Part shown: piece after piece, positions 1-6,319 of the stretch | How the letters are laid out: every line of letters begins with the position of its first letter | How positions within the stretch are numbered: position 1 is the stretch's first letter | Translations under genes and position numbers: made by a program | From: Weeksellaceae bacterium | GTDB lineage: Bacteria; Bacteroidota; Bacteroidia; Flavobacteriales; Weeksellaceae | Assembly: GCA_028698395.1 (NCBI GenBank) | Contig: JAQVDG010000029.1 | Location: 1-12,328, forward strand | Direction of reading: 5' to 3' | Length of the DNA: 12,328 nt | The notes under the pieces: generated by a model | What the model saw: only the letters and a program-made list of their open reading frames with translations | What the model was told of the DNA's origin: nothing | Database searches by the model: none

Positions 1-1512
1 AGAAATTCCACTGTATGGCGGATTTCCAATCACACACATCACAGGCGTATCTCGTTTGATATGGTTGGCTTCGTTTGCTTCGGTGCTTAACCAGTTCGCA
101 AATAAAGTTCCTGTGTCTTGGTGGTGTTCTTCTAAACTGTTGGTTAGGTAAACTCTAAATCGTTGGTTAGAAGTTGGTTTAAATCCTGTTTCGGTTAAAA
201 GTAAATCCAATTTAAGGTGTGCCATTGCATAACTCGCCATTAGCAACTCAAAACCGTTCAAGCGTGGCAATAAATGCGTTTCTACATAATTGCTCCAAAT
301 ACCTTGTTGTCCTTGAAATTTTTTGTGAATGTGTTTTACCACTTCTGCCAAAAAAGTTCCTGTTCCTGTGGCTGGGTCAAGAATTTGTACTTTGTGTACT
401 TCTTGCTCCACTTTTTTACCTTGAACATCCACTTTGATTTTTGTTTTGCTCGTGTCGGCTAAACCTTGTGGCAAATCAAATTCGGTTTTTAAAATGTCAT
501 CAACTGCACGAACAATAAAATTTACAACGGGTTGCGGTGTGTACCAAACGCCACGAGATTTACGCAATTTCGGGTCGTATTCACTTAGGAAAGTTTCATA
601 AAAATGGATAATTGGGTCTTCCATTTTGGTTGACTTTCCGTAGTTCTTTAAAATTTCTTCAACATTACACGCCAAAAATATATCCACCAAACTATCTACA
701 ATCCATTTAATTCGGTCGTCAATATCGGGTCCAGCAATGTAGCCAAACAACTTGCGTAAAAACGGATTTGACTTTGGAATCAATTCAGCGGCTTCTTGTC
801 TGCTAAAAGTTGGTAGCGTTGGGTCGTGTAAACGAGCTGCAAACATTCCGTATGCAATGGTTTGAGCGTAAACGTCTGCAAAACCTTTTGGAGTAATATC
901 GTGTATCAGAATTTGCTTGAAAGCCAACATTTGGTCTTTTAGTGTACTGTCTTCGTGATTTTCTTCATCGCTCGTTAAAGCTTTGCCGATAATATCAGAA
1001 AGAAGGCGGGCTTTTCCTGCCATCATTTCTGCTAATTTTTTAGGACTTTTTATCGTTTGACCCACGTGAATGCAAAAGTCTTTGATTAGATTTTCAAAAC
1101 TACCAAAGTTCTCAGGTAAAGGTTTTATTCCTTTGTCCGTGATTTCTGCAATGGCAATTTTGGTAATGAATTCGCCTTCTCGGTACAGATGAAAGTTAAT
1201 ATAGTCTGTGAAAATCAAATTGTTTAGAGAAGCCTTGTAGCGGTCAAACTGTTCTTTGTTTCCTGTTTTTCTCATTCCGTCAAGGTCTTTGTCGCCAATG
1301 TCTTTGGCTTCAATAAATCCAACAGGAATATCTTTTTTAGTCAAAATGTAGTCAGGTGCTCCGCAACTCTGTCTTTTCGGTTCGTTTGTTGCTCTAATTG
1401 TCGGCACCAGACTTTCCAAAAGTTGCTGTAAGTCGCCACGAAAAGTATGTTCGGTTGCGTTTCCTAGTCTGTACCTTTGGTCTAAATTGGAAATATATTG
1501 TTCTAATGTCAT
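1..1512 (-). CDS. Large restriction-modification enzyme, type ISP/IIG-like (N-terminal part; 3' end outside window)
   Basis: Reading the minus strand from the ATG at 1510-1512 gives 504 open codons running off the left edge. An N-terminal nuclease-like motif of the PD-(D/E)xK type is visible (P53-D54, then E68-A-K70). A helical region follows, then the N6-adenine methyltransferase core: GVWYTPQPVV, motif I DPATGTGTF at residues 379-387 and motif IV NPPY at 497-500. This order (nuclease, methylase, then a target-recognition part) is that of single-chain type ISP/IIG restriction-modification enzymes, which are usually about twice this length or more, so the missing part should hold the rest of the methylase and the specificity domain. 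The start is supported by a Bacteroidota-type promoter 26 bases upstream. The gene is the cargo of cassette A, downstream of attC-like site E1. Family level is confident; DNA specificity cannot be told. Confidence 0.85.
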   Translation of the reverse strand, partial: MTLEQYISNLDQRYRLGNATEHTFRGDLQQLLESLVPTIRATNEPKRQSCGAPDYILTKKDIPVGFIEAKDIGDKDLDGMRKTGNKEQFDRYKASLNNLIFTDYINFHLYREGEFITKIAIAEITDKGIKPLPENFGSFENLIKDFCIHVGQTIKSPKKLAEMMAGKARLLSDIIGKALTSDEENHEDSTLKDQMLAFKQILIHDITPKGFADVYAQTIAYGMFAARLHDPTLPTFSRQEAAELIPKSNPFLRKLFGYIAGPDIDDRIKWIVDSLVDIFLACNVEEILKNYGKSTKMEDPIIHFYETFLSEYDPKLRKSRGVWYTPQPVVNFIVRAVDDILKTEFDLPQGLADTSKTKIKVDVQGKKVEQEVHKVQILDPATGTGTFLAEVVKHIHKKFQGQQGIWSNYVETHLLPRLNGFELLMASYAMAHLKLDLLLTETGFKPTSNQRFRVYLTNSLEEHHQDTGTLFANWLSTEANEANHIKRDTPVMCVIGNPPYSGIS

Positions 1513-1537
1513 TTATTCTATTCTCAAATTTTCCTTT

Positions 1538-1572
1538 CAAAGTTAGTTTTTTGTTCGTGCGTTGGCAAAAAA
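1538..1572 (-). promoter_or_regulatory. Promoter of the type ISP enzyme gene
   Basis: On the minus strand TAACTTTG (1538-1545) matches the Bacteroidota -7 consensus TAnnTTTG. It is preceded by a TTTTTTG box (1566-1572) at 20 bases' distance, matching the -33 TTTG element. It lies just upstream of the ATG at 1512 and inside cassette A, so this gene can be expressed without an outside promoter. Confidence 0.65.
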
Positions 1573-1651
1573 CAGCTCTTTTGGTTTTTTTAGCGTTGGC
1601 TTTCGTGTTGGCAAAAACCAAATGTGCTGTTTGTGCGGTTGGCTTTTTGTA

Positions 1652-1853
1652 TGTTGCCCAACGTTTTGCGGCTTGGCGTAGTGGCGGTAAATCGAAGATG
1701 GAAATTTCGATTTAGACGACACGTAGCAAAAGCCAATTTCTATTTGCTAATTTATGAAAAAAAGCCAATTTTATTGGCTTTTGCGGATTACGAAGCCTAA
1801 AATTTCAACTTAGACGAAAACCCGCCATTTTGCAAAACCCTTGTTATCTGCAG
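1652..1853 (-). repeat. attC-like recombination site E1 (186 bp core, AAC 1660 to GTT 1845)
   Basis: Plus-strand left arm AACGTTTTGCGGCTTGG...GTGGCGG and right arm CCGCCATTTTGCAAAACCC-TT-GTT form an imperfect stem. The outer three bases (AAC/GTT) are separated from the inner stem by an unequal unpaired stretch, like the R box, spacer and L box of attC. The gene-strand boundary reads GTTGGGC at 1656-1662, a perfect GTTRRRY core. The middle holds TAGCAAA/TTTGCTA (1724-1730 and 1743-1749) and a terminator-like hairpin. It closes cassette B. Confidence 0.75.
1757..1782 (-). terminator. Terminator-like hairpin inside E1
   Basis: On the minus strand AAAAGCCAAT and ATTGGCTTTT pair around a 3-base loop and are followed by further Ts. 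It lies about 80 bases past the stop of the ATP-grasp gene. It could end that transcript, or be the variable terminal structure of the attC-like site, or both. Confidence 0.6.
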
Positions 1854-1859
1854 TTTTTA

Positions 1860-2666
1860 TTAGATTTCTTTTAATGCGTTGACTAAATTGTCAATGAAAT
1901 TTTTCTTAACTCTTTCTGTTAATGCATCAAGCGACAGATATGGGTTTAAATCTTCCAATTCTATCAAAAGCAAAGAACCATCTTTTAATCTACATGCATC
2001 TACACGAGTTATTCCTCTTGTAATGTTGTTCCATTTAATAAAGCTGTCAGCAAATTTTAAATCTTCCTTGGTTGTATTAAAAGGAACTAATTCCCACCTT
2101 TTCTTTTTATTCGGTGCATATAAGGCATATTGAAATTCGCTGTTTATGTAATAAAAAGATATTTCATATTCAAAATCCAGGAAAGGTTGAATTAGTCTGT
2201 CAATGATTTCTTTATTTTGAATTTCTTCCTTATTTAAAATTTCAATTCCGATAGAATCAGCTCCGTCTTTCAGTTTAACAATATATTTTTCGGTATTACC
2301 TAATTTTTCTATGTTTTCCGCTTTGTCAATGGTGGGAATTACCGGATAACCCTTGTCCACCAATTCGAGTAAATAGTCTTTTCCTTTCATATCTGCCTTT
2401 CCGTCAAAAGAATTAAAAGTATTTATTCCTTTTTCCGATATGGTCTTTACAAAGTGATTGTATTCTTCCTTGTAATTTTTTATTGGGCCTGTATTTCTTA
2501 AAACAACGAAATCTACGTTATTAATAAATTCAACGGCTTGTGTTGGGTGTGAGATTATTACATTGAAATGATTTTTGAGTTCTCTTGTAAGAAACAAGTC
2601 TTCTTCGTAGTAATTTCTACCTTGCACTTGGCAATAAATATCTGTTACAAATAATATCTTTTTCAT
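1860..2666 (-). CDS. ATP-grasp family protein
   Basis: A 268-residue protein with the pattern of an ATP-grasp ligase. There is a Rossmann-like start (KKILFVTDIY), a nucleotide-binding lysine stretch YIVKLKDGADSIG (residues 128-140, K131), EYEIS around residue 168, and the C-terminal metal/ATP motif RVDACRLKDG...LIELEDLNPYLSL with D223, E236 and N241. ATP-grasp enzymes join a carboxylate to an amine or thiol through an acyl-phosphate; the substrate cannot be read here. The closest general resemblance is to glutathione-synthetase-like or peptide-ligase-like members. It has no signal peptide or membrane segment, so it is cytoplasmic. It is the only gene of cassette B (1662-2711). The stop lies 7 bases from the right-arm G of E1 and the ATG only 36 bases from the left boundary, leaving little room for a promoter. 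Confidence 0.75.
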   Translation of the reverse strand: MKKILFVTDIYCQVQGRNYYEEDLFLTRELKNHFNVIISHPTQAVEFINNVDFVVLRNTGPIKNYKEEYNHFVKTISEKGINTFNSFDGKADMKGKDYLLELVDKGYPVIPTIDKAENIEKLGNTEKYIVKLKDGADSIGIEILNKEEIQNKEIIDRLIQPFLDFEYEISFYYINSEFQYALYAPNKKKRWELVPFNTTKEDLKFADSFIKWNNITRGITRVDACRLKDGSLLLIELEDLNPYLSLDALTERVKKNFIDNLVNALKEI

Positions 2667-2701
2667 TTACATTAATTTTTTTCGGGGACGATGATTTAAA
2701 A

Positions 2702-2902
2702 TGGCAGGTAACGTTTTGGGGCTTGGCGTCAGTGGCGGAAATTGAAGACGAAAGTTTCGATTTAGACAACACGTAGCAAAAGCCAATTTCTATTTGCTAA
2801 TCTATGAAAAAAGCCAATAAAATTGGCTTTTGCGGATTACGAAGCACGAAGTTTCAATTTAGATTTAACCCCGCCATTTTGCAAAACCCTTGTTACCTGC
2901 TG
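2702..2902 (-). repeat. attC-like recombination site E2 (185 bp core, AAC 2710 to GTT 2894)
   Basis: Same design as E1, and nearly the same sequence in the middle (TAGCAAA...TTTGCTA, then the GCCAAT hairpin). Left arm AACGTTTTGGGGCTTGGC, right arm CCGCCATTTTGCAAAACCC-TT-GTT. The gene-strand cut is predicted between 2712 and 2711, separating cassette C from B. Its outer R-like boxes happen to match on both sides (GCAGGTAAC and GTTACCTGC), because cassettes B and C have nearly the same terminal sequence. Confidence 0.75.
2807..2831 (-). terminator. Terminator-like hairpin inside E2
   Basis: AAAAGCCAAT/ATTGGCTTTT stem with a 3-base loop followed by a T run on the minus strand, about 65 bases past the stop of the 160-residue gene; same element as in E1 and E6. 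Confidence 0.6.
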
Positions 2903-3375
2903 GCTTTGATTTCTATTTGTTTATTTAAATATGCAACCACTTCATTTAGTGTTTCATTCCAAGAATCACTTTTGATTGTCATTACCATTTCAACATTTTC
3001 CCTTAAATTTTGGAGTTCTTCTATATTCCAATCTTTCAATTTCTCAACTGTATCATACGGAGGACGAATAAAAGGAATATCATTTTCTACCAAATCTTCT
3101 AAATATTCTATTTCTTTGATTTTACAAAAAATGCGTATATATAGTAATGTCGCATCAAAATATTTATTTGTTGATTCATAAAGTGATAGGGTAATCAAGT
3201 ATAAAATCTCATCTTCCCATTCTAAAACACTATTGCAAAAATCAATTATTTCTGTTTGGTTTAAATTATTTATAAGTTTTGTGATATAGGGTGTATGTTC
3301 AAATTCCCAAACTTCTGGACTTTCAATATGTATATGCTCCAAAATGTAATTCTTTATTTCTTTGATATTGTCCAT
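2893..3375 (-). CDS. Hypothetical protein, 160 aa, cassette C
   Basis: I do not recognise this protein. It is acidic, leucine/isoleucine-rich and probably all-helical, with no signal peptide or membrane segment. It starts MDNIKEIKNYILEH and has a distinctive DIPFIRPPYDTVEKLKDWN stretch in the second half. AAGGA sits 7 bases before the ATG and may act as ribosome binding site. The gene is the sole cargo of cassette C (2712-3423), only 712 bp long. Its TAA stop (2893-2895) overlaps the conserved GTT of site E2, so the last codons lie in the cassette-specific box. The coding case rests on the length, the ribosome binding site and the fit to the cassette. An immunity protein or an antitoxin-like role would fit the size but is only a guess. 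Confidence 0.65.
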   Translation of the reverse strand: MDNIKEIKNYILEHIHIESPEVWEFEHTPYITKLINNLNQTEIIDFCNSVLEWEDEILYLITLSLYESTNKYFDATLLYIRIFCKIKEIEYLEDLVENDIPFIRPPYDTVEKLKDWNIEELQNLRENVEMVMTIKSDSWNETLNEVVAYLNKQIEIKASR

Positions 3376-3413
3376 ATTTTTTCCTTGAGTCTATAAGTGT
3401 CTGTTTGGTAAGC

Positions 3414-3616
3414 TTGCAGGTAACGTTTCGGGGCTTGGCGTCAGTGGCGGAAATTGAAGCGAGAAGTTTCAATTTAGCGACACGGTAAGCAAAAGCCAAT
3501 TCATTGAATAAATTTAAGAAAAAAAGTCAATGTAATTGGCTTTTTGCGGAATTGAAAGCCGAAACTTTCAATTTATCACTTAACCCGCCATTGCGCCAAA
3601 CCTTTGTTGGCGGTAG
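3414..3616 (-). repeat. attC-like recombination site E3 (187 bp core, AAC 3422 to GTT 3608)
   Basis: Left arm AACGTTTCGGGGCTTGGCG, right arm CCGCCATTGCGCCAAACC-TTT-GTT. The inner stem pairs with one bulged base and G·T wobbles. The middle differs from E1/E2/E6 (no TTTGCTA arm) but keeps the AAAAGCCAA motif and the terminator-like hairpin. It closes cassette D and is followed to the left by cassette C. Confidence 0.75.
3519..3545 (-). terminator. Terminator-like hairpin inside E3
   Basis: AAAAAGCCAAT pairs with ATTGACTTTTT on the minus strand around a 3-base loop, then Ts. One pair is C·A on the minus strand but T·G on the plus strand, so the stem is better on the plus strand. It lies about 75 bases after the lnu-like gene. 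Confidence 0.5.
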
Positions 3617-3619
3617 TTT

Positions 3620-4390
3620 TTATCTTATTCTGCTCAGGATTTCTTTCAGTTTGGGTTCAATTTTAAGTTCGTCAAATAGTTTTTTCGATAAATTTAAGGA
3701 GTTCTCAAAAGCCAAAACGATGTTTTTAGGATTTAAGTCAGATGTTACTTTTTTATACGCTGAATACCAAATTACATCAATGTCCTTTTCGAGATTTTTA
3801 GTCGGACTTTCCCAATGTTGCGTTTTGGTTGTTCTTACTCTTATAAGCCAAAGCAAGTATTTCTGAACATTTGATAAACTGTGATGAGCGTGAGCAAATT
3901 CTTCTCTTTTAATCAAGTTGCTTGTTGTAAGTACAACATTCAGTAATGATTGGCTTAACCACAAGATATTTTCATTTGTTATTCTTTCTGGGGATTTTGT
4001 TCCGATTTGATTAAGCGTTTTCGTTAAAAGTCCGTCTTTGTCGATTAGGTTCATTTGGTCAAAATCGCTAAATTCAACAATTCCGTCCCAGGATTTGATA
4101 ATTTCAATTTCCTCCGTTTTTAAAAAATGAAATTCTCCTCTGATCATATTCTCGAAAATAGCAACTTCGCTTCCATATTCGTTTGTAAAATATAAAGCCA
4201 CAGGATGAATTTGATTTACCCATTTTTCTGCCGAGAAATTTTCTTTATTTTTCAAGAAGATGTAAAATTCGATATCAGAATATTTGTCTCCTTCGTTTTT
4301 TGTAAATGAACCATACATAAAAACGGCGGAAATATTTTCGTCTTGTTGAGCAAATAATTTTGTTTTGTCAATCATTTGTAACTGTGTCAT
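3620..4390 (-). CDS. lnu: Lincosamide nucleotidyltransferase, Lnu(B)/Lnu(F)-like
   Basis: A 256-residue protein with the N-terminal nucleotidyltransferase motif of the Lnu(B)/Lnu(F) group: MYGSFTKNEGDKYSDIEFYIFLK, with G27-S28 and the metal-binding pair D39-x-E41. It continues with NEYGSEVAIFEN and IRGEFHFLKTEEIEII, which are also typical of that group, and a helical C-terminal half with KNLEKDI. These cytoplasmic enzymes transfer the AMP part of ATP to a hydroxyl of lincomycin or clindamycin and so inactivate it. Length fits the family (about 270). Translation may start at the second methionine (residue 6, base 4375), which aligns better with known members. It is the sole gene of cassette D (3424-4543). 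lnu(F) is itself known as a mobile-integron cassette, which fits the setting. The exact subclass and activity on lincosamides cannot be fixed without alignment. Confidence 0.85.
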   Translation of the reverse strand: MTQLQMIDKTKLFAQQDENISAVFMYGSFTKNEGDKYSDIEFYIFLKNKENFSAEKWVNQIHPVALYFTNEYGSEVAIFENMIRGEFHFLKTEEIEIIKSWDGIVEFSDFDQMNLIDKDGLLTKTLNQIGTKSPERITNENILWLSQSLLNVVLTTSNLIKREEFAHAHHSLSNVQKYLLWLIRVRTTKTQHWESPTKNLEKDIDVIWYSAYKKVTSDLNPKNIVLAFENSLNLSKKLFDELKIEPKLKEILSRIR

Positions 4391-4395
4391 TTTTC

Positions 4396-4411
4396 TAATT
4401 TTTAAAAATTA
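4396..4411. promoter_or_regulatory. Perfect 16-bp palindrome upstream of the lnu-like gene
   Basis: TAATTTTTAAAAATTA is a perfect inverted repeat ending 6 bases before the ATG. It might be an operator or simply AT-rich leader sequence. No TAnnTTTG promoter is visible in the 150 bases between the ATG and site E4. Confidence 0.25.
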
Positions 4412-4533
4412 ATAATAGAAAACTCCATTACTTTTTAAAAGCAATGAAAAAGTTTGAGTTTATTTATTTTGGACAGTTACTTATAGCTTCATCGGAATAT
4501 ATTTTTTTATGTTTAACATTCTGTTTGGTAAAA

Positions 4534-4672
4534 TTACCGCCAACGGTTCGGGGCTTGGCGATGGTGGGGCAAAAGAAGCGCAAACTTCAATTTTGCACAA
4601 ATGTTGAACCGAAGAACAACTGTTGAATTTTGCAGTTTCGCCCCACTATTGCAAAACCCTTGTTATGCGATG
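4534..4672 (-). repeat. attC-like recombination site E4 (123 bp core, AAC 4542 to GTT 4664)
   Basis: Short form. Left arm AACGGTTCGGGGCTTGGCG...TGGGGC, right arm GCCCCACTATTGCAAAACCC-TT-GTT. The inner stem TGGGGC/GCCCCA replaces TGGCGG/CCGCCA of the other sites on both sides, so pairing is kept. The middle shares TTTGCACAAATGTT with E5 and lacks the GCCAAT hairpin. It closes cassette E. Confidence 0.75.
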
Positions 4673-4678
4673 TGTTTT

Positions 4679-5203
4679 TTAGAATGGGTATTTAAAGTCT
4701 GGATACCAGTTTTCGAAATCGGAAATCTTTTCATTATTGTATTTTTCAGTCCAACCTGTGAAAAGGTCAATTTCAGCTATTCCCAAAAAGAACTTTTCAC
4801 TTTCAAAATATTTAATCTCGTACTCTTTAAAATGTTCAATATTTTCTTTCTTTTCACTTTCTGTCAGCTTCAACTTATTTTGCCAAAATAAATCATAATT
4901 TGCATAATCGGTATTCATTCTTACCTGTGCATTTTCAAAATCAATATTGCTTAAGATGTCTTCAAATTCTGTTATAAAATTCTCCAATTCAAAAGTGTTG
5001 TGAGCTAAGTATTTTGCTGTTCTTCCGAATGTAAATAATATATCGTCATAGAAATAAGGGATTTCTTGAATTCCAGTTGAAAAAATAGCAGGATGGAAGT
5101 GATAATATTTCTTTGCAAGAACTTCATTTACTATAAAGTTTTTTGAATTCTCATATTCTCTATCAATTAAAATTGCACCATAAAAGTTATTCCATTCAAT
5201 CAT
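4679..5203 (-). CDS. Hypothetical protein, 174 aa, cassette E
   Basis: I do not recognise this protein. It is acidic and unusually rich in Phe, Tyr and Trp (for example PYFYDDILFTFGR, FTGWTEKYNNEKISDFENWYPDF), with no signal peptide or membrane segment, and is probably a small cytoplasmic domain. It is the sole gene of cassette E (4544-5237), which at 694 bp is the smallest. The ATG at 5203 lies only 24 bases from the conserved T of the left boundary, and the stop lies 6 bases from the conserved G at the other end, so the cassette is almost all coding. No promoter is visible in the cassette leader. The coding case rests on the open frame filling the cassette and on its protein-like composition. 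Confidence 0.65.
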   Translation of the reverse strand: MIEWNNFYGAILIDREYENSKNFIVNEVLAKKYYHFHPAIFSTGIQEIPYFYDDILFTFGRTAKYLAHNTFELENFITEFEDILSNIDFENAQVRMNTDYANYDLFWQNKLKLTESEKKENIEHFKEYEIKYFESEKFFLGIAEIDLFTGWTEKYNNEKISDFENWYPDFKYPF

Positions 5204-5227
5204 ATTGTTCGATGTTTGGTTTCAACA

Positions 5228-5367
5228 TATCGCATAACGTTTCTGGTATTGGCGTAGTGGCGGATTTTCAGCACAAAAGTTCAATATAATTACTACCGTT
5301 GAACTTTGCACAAATGTTCAATCGAAGCCGTTCAGCCGCCATTACGCCAATACCTTGTTATGCACAG
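5228..5367 (-). repeat. attC-like recombination site E5 (124 bp core, AAC 5236 to GTT 5359)
   Basis: The clearest stem of the set. Left arm GGTATTGGCGTAGTGGCGG pairs with right arm CCGCCATTACGCCAATACC over 19 positions with one G·T wobble and no bulge. The outer AAC/GTT is set apart by 6 versus 2 unpaired bases. The inner part contains GTTCAA...TTGAAC. It closes cassette F and encodes the last residues of the methyltransferase. Confidence 0.8.
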
Positions 5368-6319
5368 TGCTGTTTTCGTCTTCGTATATAAATTCTAATT
5401 GTCCTATTGATATTTGTTTGTTTTGTCGTCTGTCAGCAATGTAATCGTTAATACAGTTAGCTACAAATTCTCCCAGTTTTACAGGAACAGCATTACCAAT
5501 AATTTGTTCAAGGTCTGTTTTTGTCCCGTTAAAAACAAAATTTTCGGGAAACGTCTGTATCAGACTTCTTTCCTTTGTAGTTAATGGTCTTAAATCATCT
5601 GTAATTTCTACTGGGTCGCCTTCGTGTTTTTTATAACCTTTTGGGATAGGTCTGTTTACACCACGAATGGTAGGACTTGGTTCGTAAATACTGAAAATAC
5701 CACGTCTTGCATAACTTCTCGGATGTCTGTAATAATATTCAACGCCCAAGGACTTACCAAAATAATCAAACAAAGTTGTTGGTTTTGCTGATTGTTTTTT
5801 AGCAAAATATGGGTTCAAAAAATTATCAGTTGAATGTTTGTGTCCAACTAAAAAGAAACGTTTTCTTGATTGGGGAACACCACAAAAGCTTGCGTCCAAA
5901 ACCTGATAAGAAATGCCGTAACCTGCTTTTTTGAAAATTTGCAAGGCTTCTTTAAGGATACGGCTTTTGGTAATCCGTTCCACATTTTCCATTACAAACC
6001 ATTCGGACTTGGTTTCTGAAACGATGTTGGCAAACGAAATCGTTAAATCCGCTCTTCCTAAAGTTTCGTCCCTTTTTCCTGCACTTGAAAAATCCTGACA
6101 AGGTGGACCGCCAATTATCATTTGTGGTTTGAGTTTTTTTACAAATTCAAGTCCTTCTTCACTTCCTAAATCAGTGTCGTAAATAGGGTGGTCAAAATTT
6201 TCTTTATATACTTTTACGGCTGGTTCCCATTTGTCGAAAGCCGCTAATATTTCAAATCCTGCGTTTTGAAATCCAAGTGATAAACCACCACAACCCGAAA
6301 ATAAGTCTACTGTTTCCAT
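5342..6319 (-). CDS. DNA (cytosine-5) methyltransferase of a type II restriction-modification system
   Basis: A 325-residue protein with all main C5-methyltransferase motifs in order: I DLFSGCGGLSLGF (5-17), IV GGPPCQDFSSAGKR with catalytic C74, VI ENVERI (111-116), VIII QSRKRFFLVG (150-159) and X IGNAVPV (274-280). The target-recognition region lies around 190-245. It transfers a methyl group from S-adenosylmethionine to C5 of cytosine and should protect the host from the nuclease upstream. The ATG shares one base with the nuclease stop (TAATG), indicating translational coupling. Oddly, the C-terminal residues VHNKVLA and the TAA stop are encoded by the right arm of attC-like site E5, so the frame reads into the recombination site. 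Specificity is presumably that of the partner nuclease (possibly GRCGYC). Confidence 0.95.
   Translation of the reverse strand: METVDLFSGCGGLSLGFQNAGFEILAAFDKWEPAVKVYKENFDHPIYDTDLGSEEGLEFVKKLKPQMIIGGPPCQDFSSAGKRDETLGRADLTISFANIVSETKSEWFVMENVERITKSRILKEALQIFKKAGYGISYQVLDASFCGVPQSRKRFFLVGHKHSTDNFLNPYFAKKQSAKPTTLFDYFGKSLGVEYYYRHPRSYARRGIFSIYEPSPTIRGVNRPIPKGYKKHEGDPVEITDDLRPLTTKERSLIQTFPENFVFNGTKTDLEQIIGNAVPVKLGEFVANCINDYIADRRQNKQISIGQLEFIYEDENSTVHNKVLA

Larger units (their letters stand above)
1513..1859. other. Intergenic region: leader of cassette A plus attC-like site E1
   Basis: The right half (from 1652) is the attC-like site E1. The left half holds the promoter at 1538-1572 and four copies of a short motif: GCGTTGGC at 1559-1566 and 1593-1600, GTGTTGGC at 1605-1612 and GCGGTTGGC at 1635-1643. 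I see no further gene; short open frames here have no recognisable features. Confidence 0.6.

Noticed and set aside
219..462. Plus-strand small membrane-like frames near the left edge
   Set aside because: They are antisense to the methylase motif region of the type ISP enzyme; hydrophobicity is a by-product of the opposite strand.
1394..1715. Open frames on both strands around the start of the type ISP gene
   Set aside because: They overlap the well-supported N-terminus of that gene, its promoter and site E1, and show no domain.
2804..3181. Plus-strand open frame of 125 codons
   Set aside because: It starts inside site E2 and runs antisense through the 160-residue gene; no family resemblance.
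4444..4891. Plus-strand open frames across E4 and the adjoining genes
   Set aside because: They read through a structured repeat and antisense to the 174-residue gene; low-complexity, aromatic-rich translation typical of shadow frames.
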